In this document: piece by piece, positions 58,355 to 64,000 of the stretch | How positions within the stretch are numbered: the stretch's first letter is position 1 | How the letters are laid out: every line of letters begins with the position of its first letter | NCBI RefSeq assembly: GCF_900108335.1 | Contig: NZ_FNVT01000024.1 | Location: 62,001 to 126,000 of the forward strand | DNA: 64,000 nt | Source of the DNA: Nonomuraea solani | Lineage (GTDB): Bacteria; Actinomycetota; Actinomycetes; Streptosporangiales; Streptosporangiaceae | Direction of reading: 5' to 3' | Notes under the pieces: generated by a model | The model's database searches: none | What the model saw: only the letters and a program-made list of their open reading frames with translations | What the model was told of the DNA's origin: nothing | Program-made: the position numbers and the translations under genes

Positions 58355-59185
58355 ATGATCGAGCTGGACATCCCGGTGGGCGGCGGCCGCACGCTGCACG
58401 TCTACGACACCGGGGAGGTCGGGCGGGCGCCCGTCATGTGGCATCACGGCACGCCCAACCTGGGGTCGCCGCCGGAGCCGCTCTTCGCCGCCTCCGACCG
58501 GCTGGGGCTGCGATGGGTGTCCTTCGATCGGCCGGGCTACGGTGGTTCCACCCCCGCGCCGGGCCGGACCGTGGCCTCGGTCGCCGGCGACGCGGCGAAG
58601 GTCGCGGACGCGCTCGGCCTCGATCGGTTCGCCGTGGTCGGATATTCCGGCGGCGGATCTTACGCCCTGGGGTGTGCCGCCGCCCTGGGCGACCGCGTCC
58701 AGGCCGCGCTGACCCTGGCCGCCATCGCCCCCTATGGCGCCGATGGTCTCGACTGGTTCACGGGAATGGTCCCGTCCGGTGTGGCCGCGCTGGGGACGGC
58801 GGCGGCGGGCCGCCAGGCGCGCACGGCGCTGGAGGCGTCGGGCTTCGCCTACGACTGCGAGTTCACCGCCGCCGATCTGGCGCTGTTCGAGGGGCCGTGG
58901 GGATGGCTGGGCAAGGTCGCAGAGCCGGCTCTGGCCGCCGGTCCACACGGCCAGATCGACGACGACGTCTCCTACACCTTGCCCTGGGGCTGTGATCCCG
59001 GCGCCATCGACGCCCCGGTCCTTCTCCTGCACGGCACCGCCGACCGGATCATCCCGGCCGCCCACGGATCATGGCTGGCGGCCCAGTGCCCCAACGCCGA
59101 GCTGCGGCTCCTCGAGGGCGACAGCCACTTCACCATCGTCGAACACGCCGAATCCGGCCTGGAGTGGCTTCGCCGGCAGCTCTGA
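58355..59185 (+). CDS. Alpha/beta-fold hydrolase
   Basis: 276 residues from ATG 58355 (GGAAGGTG eight bases before). Oxyanion-hole HHGTPN, nucleophile elbow VVGYSGGGSYALG, acid Asp in HGTADRIIP and His in GDSHFTIVE form a complete triad. No signal peptide. Substrate cannot be told from sequence; the closest general class is epoxide hydrolase/haloperoxidase-like esterases. Confidence 0.92.
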   Translation: MIELDIPVGGGRTLHVYDTGEVGRAPVMWHHGTPNLGSPPEPLFAASDRLGLRWVSFDRPGYGGSTPAPGRTVASVAGDAAKVADALGLDRFAVVGYSGGGSYALGCAAALGDRVQAALTLAAIAPYGADGLDWFTGMVPSGVAALGTAAAGRQARTALEASGFAYDCEFTAADLALFEGPWGWLGKVAEPALAAGPHGQIDDDVSYTLPWGCDPGAIDAPVLLLHGTADRIIPAAHGSWLAAQCPNAELRLLEGDSHFTIVEHAESGLEWLRRQL

Positions 59186-59191
59186 CGGCCG

Positions 59192-59854
59192 TCATCCCTT
59201 GGCCATGGAGTCCAGCAGCCAGTTGTAGCGCAGGCGCAACGCCCGCTCCCACGCGGCCGCCACGGCACCGAGCGTGAGCGTGAGGTTGAGCCATATCGGC
59301 AGCCGGATCGGCGAGGTGAACGTCCCGAAGCGCTCCTTTACGGGGGGCACCTTGAAGGCCACTTCGACGAGCTGCGGGATGAGCAGAAGGAGCGGGATGA
59401 CGAGCAGGATCAGCGAGAGGTAGCCGATCCAGCGGCTCAGCGCGGGGTGCTCGCGGTCGAGGTGGGCGCGTCGCCCTTCGCCGGATCGGCGATCCGGGAT
59501 GAGCTGCCGCTCGGCCCCCTCGGCGGTCACGTAGTGGCAGCGCTTGAGGCCGAAGGGCGTCGCCGCCACTTCGATGGTGCCGCCCTGGACGGGAAAGGCG
59601 GCCGGGAGTGGAGACTCGGCGTGATGCCTGCCGTCGAGATAGAGGTGGGCTTTGCCTTTGCCGTTCTCGGACATGAACCGCTGCACATGGCCGACGTCGA
59701 CGGCGTAGACCACCTGCCGGCCATCATGATTGGTCAGCGGGAGGTGGAACAAAGCCCGTGTTAGCGGCTGCCACCAGCGAAAACGCTTCAGTGGACGCCC
59801 ATTCCCCGGCTGGACGCGCCGCTCGGCCCGTTGTCTGCGCCATTCCTGGTACAT
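59192..59854 (-). CDS. Hypothetical membrane protein
   Basis: 220 residues. Basic N-terminus (EWRRQRAERRV), a soluble beta-rich region with VVYAVDVGHVQRF and AHLYLDGRHHAESPLPAAFPV, then two hydrophobic helices (about 143-165 SLILLVIPLLLLIPQ and about 190-205 LTLTLGAVAAAW). I do not recognise the family. It is 15 bp from the lipoprotein hydrolase gene (59870) in the same direction and may be its downstream partner. Confidence 0.75.
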   Translation of the reverse strand: MYQEWRRQRAERRVQPGNGRPLKRFRWWQPLTRALFHLPLTNHDGRQVVYAVDVGHVQRFMSENGKGKAHLYLDGRHHAESPLPAAFPVQGGTIEVAATPFGLKRCHYVTAEGAERQLIPDRRSGEGRRAHLDREHPALSRWIGYLSLILLVIPLLLLIPQLVEVAFKVPPVKERFGTFTSPIRLPIWLNLTLTLGAVAAAWERALRLRYNWLLDSMAKG

Positions 59855-59869
59855 GTCAGGTTCCTCGGA

Positions 59870-61480
59870 TCAGAGTTTGCACCGGGCCCCTTCGGCTGGG
59901 GACTTGAGGTCGACGAGATAGGCGGCCACGGCCTCGTTGACGCAGGCGTTGGCGGTCAGGAGGGCGCCGTGCTGCTCGCCCTCCACGGTGAGCAGGCTGC
60001 CGCCCAGCGTCTTGGCCAGGCTGACGCCACCCTCGTGCGGCGTCACCGGGTCGCGCGTGACGGAGACCGTGAGCGTGTCGGCCAGGCCCTTGATGTTCGT
60101 GGCGTACGGGTAGCCGAGCGTCGGCTTGACGGGCCACTGCTCGCAGCCGTCGCGCGCCTCCTTGATCGGACGGGCGGGATCGGTGAACGGCGCCGCCTTG
60201 AACCACGCCCGGTTCAGCGCGGTCTCCTGCTTGGGCGTGTGGCGCTCCTCGTCCAGGCAGTTGATCGCCAACGTGGCTTCGAGCGAGTTGGGGTACGTAC
60301 CGTCGGCGGTGCGCTCGTGGTAGCCGTCGCGCAGCTTCAGCAGGGTGTCGCCCTTGCCGGCCTTCAGTTCGGCGATTCCCGCGATCGCGGTGGGCCAGAT
60401 CGCCTCGGTGTACATCGCGGCCGTCACCCCTTCGACCGCCTGCTCGAACGTCAGCCCGCGCCCGTCGGACGTCCGCGCGGGCTTGTCGATCAGCGGCCGG
60501 GCGAGCTTCTGGAACTCCTGGGTGGCGCGCTTGGGGTCGGTGCCGAGCGGGCAGTCCTTCTTGGCGGCGCACGCGGCGGCCATGCGCTCGAACGAGGCCT
60601 GCATGCCGGTGGCCTGCTGGACGCGTCGCTCGTGGGTGCCGGCGAGGGGGTCCATCGCCGCGTCGAGCACCAGGGCGCGGACCTTCTTCGGGAACATCTC
60701 CGCGTACACGGCCCCCAGCCGGGTGCCGTAGCTGGTGCCGACGTAGGAGAGCTTGTCATCGCCCAGGGCCTGGCGCAGCACGTCCATGTCGCGCGCGACG
60801 TCGCGGGTGCCGACGTGCGCGAGCACCTGCTTGCCGCCCGAGCGCTCGGCGCACTGCTGGAGAAGCTGCCGGGTCTCCTGCCGGGTCCAGTCGTCCAGAC
60901 CGGCGGGGATCGAGGAGAGCTTCGCGCCGCGGTCGCGTTCGGCGTCGGTGTAACAGTCGAGCGCCGGCTTGGAGGCGCCGACGCCGCGCGGGTCGAACCC
61001 GACCAGGTCGAAGCGCTCGGTGATCGGCGACTTCGCCCACAGGGCGGCGGTCAGGGCCGCGTGGTCGGTGCCCGCGAAGCCGGGGCCGCCGGGGTTCAGC
61101 ACGAGCGAGCCGATCCGGTCCTTACCGCGCGCGGGCACCCGCAGCAGCGCGATCTCCGCCTGCCTGCCCTTCGGGTTCTGGTAGTCGAGCGGCACTTTGA
61201 GCCGCGCGCACTCGGCCTTGACGGCCGGCACGCCCGGCGGCAGGTGCGGCTCGCACGGCTTGAACACCGGCTTCTGCCCGTAGAAGCGGTCCAGACCGCT
61301 GGAGGCGGGGACGGCCTGTCCACCGGCCTGGGAAGTGCCGGCCTGGAAAGCTCCGATCTGGGAAGTGCCGGTCTGGGAAGTGCCGGTCTGGGAAGCGCCG
61401 GTTTGGGCGGCGCAGGCTCCGAGCAGCAGCGTCAGCGCCACGGTGCCCAGCACGATGGCGGGTCTCTTGCGATTTGGCAT
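59870..61480 (-). CDS. Secreted lipoprotein peptidase of the tripeptidyl-aminopeptidase (S33) family
   Basis: 536 residues from ATG 61480. Lipoprotein signal with LLLGACA, then a repetitive Gln/Thr/Ser/Gly linker, then an alpha/beta hydrolase: LVLNPGGPGFAGTDHA (oxyanion), DPRGVGAS, nucleophile elbow YVGTSYGTRLGAVYA, and C-terminal VEGEQHGALL with the catalytic His. The C-terminal TAP-type domain with CVNEAVAAYLV is diagnostic of the actinomycete S33 tripeptidyl aminopeptidases (SlpD/E-like). It probably trims extracellular peptides. Confidence 0.93.
   Translation of the reverse strand: MPNRKRPAIVLGTVALTLLLGACAAQTGASQTGTSQTGTSQIGAFQAGTSQAGGQAVPASSGLDRFYGQKPVFKPCEPHLPPGVPAVKAECARLKVPLDYQNPKGRQAEIALLRVPARGKDRIGSLVLNPGGPGFAGTDHAALTAALWAKSPITERFDLVGFDPRGVGASKPALDCYTDAERDRGAKLSSIPAGLDDWTRQETRQLLQQCAERSGGKQVLAHVGTRDVARDMDVLRQALGDDKLSYVGTSYGTRLGAVYAEMFPKKVRALVLDAAMDPLAGTHERRVQQATGMQASFERMAAACAAKKDCPLGTDPKRATQEFQKLARPLIDKPARTSDGRGLTFEQAVEGVTAAMYTEAIWPTAIAGIAELKAGKGDTLLKLRDGYHERTADGTYPNSLEATLAINCLDEERHTPKQETALNRAWFKAAPFTDPARPIKEARDGCEQWPVKPTLGYPYATNIKGLADTLTVSVTRDPVTPHEGGVSLAKTLGGSLLTVEGEQHGALLTANACVNEAVAAYLVDLKSPAEGARCKL
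61326..61400 (-). repeat. 15-bp tandem repeat in the lipoprotein linker (five units)
   Basis: Five near-identical 15-mers of the type GTCTGGGAAGTGCCG (plus strand) run from 61326 to 61400, with a degenerate sixth to 61415. In the gene they encode repeated GTSQ(T/A/I) pentapeptides between the lipobox and the enzyme. Copy number should vary by slippage without breaking the frame. Confidence 0.85.
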
Positions 61481-61531
61481 GGGGCACAGCAAAAACCATG
61501 ACGTCACGTCCAAGTCAACCCGCGTGCCGGG

Positions 61532-62299
61532 TCAGCGGCCGCCCGATGGACCGTCGCCGCTCGCCATTCGCTTGAGCACCCGCTCCGCGAACAGCTGGTT
61601 CACGCGGTGCTGCCGCTCGTTGAGATTGTGCTCGCCGTAGGCGGCGAGCATCGAGGAGAGGTCGGTGCCGAACTCGATGTCGGGCCAGTTCTCCAGGAGA
61701 GGCTGGTAATGCGTCACCATGTCGTCGGCGAGTTGTTCGATGGCCTCTTCCGGGGTATCCGGGCCGAGTTCGCCGAAGCGCCGGAGCAGGTCTGTGGTGG
61801 CCGGGGTGAAGATGGCGTGCCGCGCCATGGCGCCGGCGAGGGCGGAGGTGTCGTTCTCGCCGATCAGGTGAGAGATCAGGACGATCTGCTCGCGCTCCTG
61901 GCGCGCCATGTCGGGGTCGAGGCCGGCGACGGCGTTGATGGTGGGTCCGAGGGCGGCCAGTTCCGGCGGCAGGTCCGGCATCGCGCCGTGGTCGCGGAGC
62001 CGGGCGATGTCCGCCCGCCGGGTGGTGAGCCGTTCGATCTCGGCGGCCGCCTGCCGGTCCAGCTCGTCGAGCAGCTCCTCGGCGGCCTGCGGGTCGTCGA
62101 GCACGTCCGGCAGCGCGGCGAGCGGGACGCCGAGGGCGGCGAGGCGGGTGATCCGCAGCAGCCGGACGAGGTGGCGTACGTCGTATTCGCGGTAGCCGTT
62201 GAACGAGCGCTCGGGCTCTTCGAGGAGCCCGATCTGGAGATAGTGCCGTACGGTACGGATGGTGACACCGGCGAGTGCGGCCAGTTCGCTGCTGCGCAA
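61532..62299 (-). CDS. MerR-family transcriptional regulator
   Basis: 255 residues from TTG 62299, with AAGGAGAT eight bases before; the in-frame start has no ATG. N-terminal MerR winged helix: SSELAALAGVTIRTVRHYLQ, then IGLLEEPERSFNGYREYDV, followed by the dimerisation coiled coil (AEELLDELDRQAAAEIERLT). The C-terminal 130 residues are helical and without cysteines typical of metal sensors, so probably a drug or small-molecule sensor. Its target may be the reductase gene at 62347, just upstream in the same direction. Confidence 0.9.
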   Translation of the reverse strand: MRSSELAALAGVTIRTVRHYLQIGLLEEPERSFNGYREYDVRHLVRLLRITRLAALGVPLAALPDVLDDPQAAEELLDELDRQAAAEIERLTTRRADIARLRDHGAMPDLPPELAALGPTINAVAGLDPDMARQEREQIVLISHLIGENDTSALAGAMARHAIFTPATTDLLRRFGELGPDTPEEAIEQLADDMVTHYQPLLENWPDIEFGTDLSSMLAAYGEHNLNERQHRVNQLFAERVLKRMASGDGPSGGR

Positions 62300-62346
62300 C
62301 GGTCATCTCCTTCTGCTCGTCACGGCCATCATGACATTACGCAGCG

Positions 62347-63366
62347 TCAGGCCATGTACTGATAAGCCGGGTAGGTCAGGTAACCCGCGTCTCCGCCCTG
62401 GTAGTACGTGGCCTCGTCGGCGGGGGCGATCGGCAGCCGGTTGCGCAGTCGTTCCACCAGGTCGGGGTTGGTGAGGAAGGCGCGTCCGAAGCTGATCAGG
62501 TCGGCGCCCAGCCCGCGCCAGTGGCCGGCCTCGGTCCGTCCGGTCTGCTTGGGCCCGAGCCCGGGCACCGGGTTCATGATGAGGGCGCCCGGCCATGCGC
62601 GGCGCAGGCCGGCCAGCGTCTCCTCCTCGGTGGTGGCTTCGAGATGGACGTAGGCCGGCTCGAAGCGGGCCAGCTCGGTCAGCAGCGCGGTGTAGAGCTC
62701 GGGAACGTCGGTCTCCCGCACGCCCCAGAACGTCCCGCCCGGGGAGAGGCGGATGCCGGTTCTGGACGCGCCGACGACCTCGACGGTCGCGGAGACCGCC
62801 TCGACGACGAACCGGATGCGATTGCGCACCGAACCTCCATAGAGGTCCGTGCGCAGGTTGGCGTTGGACGACAGGAACTGCGACATCAGGTAACCGTTGG
62901 CACCGTGCAGTTCCACGCCGTCGAAACCGGCGTCGATGGCACGGCGGGCGGCGTGAGCGTACGCCTGGGCGTGCTCGGGCACTTCGGCGGTGTCCAGGGC
63001 ACGCGGGATCGGCGCGGGCTGCGGGCCGGTCGGGGTGAACACGGTGCCGGCGGCGGGGACTGCAGAAGGGCCGACCGGCCGCATGCCGGTGGTGTCGGGG
63101 TGCGAGACCCGGCCGCCGTGCATGAGCTGGGCGAAGATCCGGCCGCCGTTGGCGTGCACGGCGGCGGTCACCGTGCGCCACGCGGTGGTCTGCTCGTCGG
63201 TGTGCAGGCCCGGCGTACCCGGATTGGACTGTCCGACCACGCTCGGCTGCACGCCCTCGGTCACGATCAGCCCGGCCGTGGCGCGCTGGGCGTAGTACGT
63301 CGCCATCGACGGCGTCGCCAGACCGCCGGCGGCGGCCCGGATCCGCGTCATCGGGGCCATCACCAC
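62347..63366 (-). CDS. Old Yellow Enzyme-type NADH:flavin oxidoreductase, 5' end abnormal
   Basis: 339 residues from ATG 63366. FMN/substrate motifs: GRIFAQLMHGGRVSHPD, HGANGYLMSQFLS (His/Asn pair), GSVRNRIRFVVEAVSATV, and SFGRAFLTNPDLVERL. Typical proteins begin 20-25 residues earlier with a phrase like LGDLTLPNRVVMAPM. That phrase is present upstream in frame (GLGDLTLPNRVV), but a TGA at about 63409 precedes it and no ATG or GTG lies between them except the GTG codons directly before 63366. Translation from ATG or GTG there keeps the first barrel strand barely intact. The start may be non-canonical, or the 5' end may be recently damaged. Confidence 0.87.
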   Translation of the reverse strand: MVMAPMTRIRAAAGGLATPSMATYYAQRATAGLIVTEGVQPSVVGQSNPGTPGLHTDEQTTAWRTVTAAVHANGGRIFAQLMHGGRVSHPDTTGMRPVGPSAVPAAGTVFTPTGPQPAPIPRALDTAEVPEHAQAYAHAARRAIDAGFDGVELHGANGYLMSQFLSSNANLRTDLYGGSVRNRIRFVVEAVSATVEVVGASRTGIRLSPGGTFWGVRETDVPELYTALLTELARFEPAYVHLEATTEEETLAGLRRAWPGALIMNPVPGLGPKQTGRTEAGHWRGLGADLISFGRAFLTNPDLVERLRNRLPIAPADEATYYQGGDAGYLTYPAYQYMA

Positions 63367-63444
63367 GCGGTTGGGCAGTGTCAGGTCACCGAGGCCGGCG
63401 ACAGCGGCTCCTCAGTCTCGGGGGAGAAACGCCACGCCACAAGA

Positions 63445-63473
63445 TTGACAGACAAAGTTACATGTCATACTTT
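63445..63473 (+). promoter_or_regulatory. Sigma-A-type promoter for the binding-protein gene
   Basis: TTGACA (63445-63450), 17 bp, TACTTT (63468-63473): a perfect -35 with good spacing and a near-consensus -10, 52 bp before the ATG at 63526. GAGAGGAAGG (63507-63516) supplies the ribosome site. One of the clearest vegetative promoters in the window. Confidence 0.7.
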
Positions 63474-63525
63474 CCTCGACATCGCTCATCTGAGCGACTG
63501 GTCAACGAGAGGAAGGTATGCGCGC

Positions 63526-64000
63526 ATGAAGTCCGGCCCGCGCACGCCCCGCCCCATCCCCCTCGCCATGGCGGTCGCCTCGATCGTCCTCGTCGCCGGT
63601 TGCGGTCGCCCGGCCGACGTCGGCGACCAGCGCTCCGCGTCGACGACCGTCGACACGAAACCGGCCACCGGCAAGATCCAGGTCTGGGCCTTCGCCAACG
63701 AAGGGACCGCGCTCGAGGGGATCGCCACCGACTTCGAGGCCGAGAATCCCGGTACGGACGTCGTCATCACGCCGGTGCCGAACGAGGAGCTCCCCCGCAA
63801 GGTGGACACCGCGGTCGCCACCGGCAACGTCCCCGACATCGTGCAACCCAGCACGGCGCTGCCCACGCTGGTGGCGACCGGGGGGCTCGCGTCCGTTCCC
63901 GAGGGCGTCATGGACGACGCGCAATTCTTCCCGGGCGCGGTGGAGGCCGGCACCGTCAACGGCACGCGGTACGCCGTGCCGTGGTACGTCACCGTGCAGG
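63526..64000 (+). CDS. Extracellular sugar-type solute-binding lipoprotein (3' end beyond window)
   Basis: 158 codons visible from ATG 63526. Signal peptide with lipobox VLVAGC, then a family-1 binding-protein opening: GKIQVWAFANEGTALEGIATDFEAENPGTDVVITPVPNEELPRKVDTAVATGNVPDIVQPST, matching maltose/sugar ABC binding proteins. Permease genes should follow to the right. An ATG at 63518 opens only a three-codon frame ending in ATGA over this start. Confidence 0.9.
   Translation, partial: MKSGPRTPRPIPLAMAVASIVLVAGCGRPADVGDQRSASTTVDTKPATGKIQVWAFANEGTALEGIATDFEAENPGTDVVITPVPNEELPRKVDTAVATGNVPDIVQPSTALPTLVATGGLASVPEGVMDDAQFFPGAVEAGTVNGTRYAVPWYVTVQ

Overview
The window is high-GC DNA of a mycelial-type actinomycete. 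A mycothiol-dependent maleylpyruvate isomerase, an ECF41 sigma factor, many TetR/LuxR/MerR regulators, GTG starts and translationally coupled operons point to the Streptosporangiales or a close relative (inference; no rRNA is present). No rRNA, tRNA or CRISPR array was seen. || Region 1 (1-12.65 kb) is a 12,072-bp integrative element inserted in a secreted guanyl-type ribonuclease gene. The 3' half of the RNase and its downstream barstar-type inhibitor lie at the left end (1-389, minus strand). The 5' half lies at 12440-12649. Both junctions carry the 10-bp core GCCGTCCGGC. Rejoining them restores the RNase frame, and joining the element ends gives an imperfect dyad of the kind serine integrases use as attP. 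The element carries a large serine integrase, a candidate recombination directionality factor, a TraB/FtsK conjugation operon with 8-bp repeats beside it, several very small genes, an XRE/TPR regulator with shared operator motifs, cutA, and a two-gene module: a small helical protein and an NB-ARC/TPR NLR-like protein that share a short C-terminal/N-terminal motif. The module looks like a Bell-domain/NLR pair that signals through an amyloid motif. No replication gene was seen. || Region 2 (12.7-31.1 kb) is chromosomal and regulatory: an ECF41 sigma factor with its NmrA-type partner, a decayed LuxR gene, a membrane protein, an orphan response regulator, a secreted ricin-type lectin, a very large HTH-NTPase-TM-WD40 protein, a saccharopine-dehydrogenase-like protein, a two-component system whose kinase contains a degenerate duplicate of itself, a MacB-like ABC exporter, a TetR/NmrA pair and a luciferase-like monooxygenase. 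|| Region 3 (31.2-43.5 kb) is one long minus-strand operon: TetR regulator, GH3 glycosidase, dipeptide-type ABC importer, two sulfatases and the formylglycine-generating enzyme that activates them. It reads as import followed by intracellular breakdown of a sulfated glycoconjugate. || Region 4 (43.5-49.2 kb) is a gentisate ring-cleavage operon (dioxygenase, fumarylpyruvate hydrolase, maleylpyruvate isomerase) with a nucleoside-hydrolase-like gene, then a GlxA-type AraC regulator and an oxidoreductase. Region 5 (49.2-53.9 kb) is a MoxR/DUF58/VWA operon with a membrane-anchored trypsin-like protease. Region 6 (54-57 kb) is a BlaI/M56-type sensor-repressor pair co-transcribed with an MFS drug exporter behind a tandem BlaI-like operator. 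Region 7 (57-64 kb) holds another MFS transporter, two alpha/beta hydrolases, a membrane protein, a MerR regulator, an Old Yellow Enzyme-type reductase with an unusual 5' end, and the start of a sugar-type binding lipoprotein cut by the window edge.
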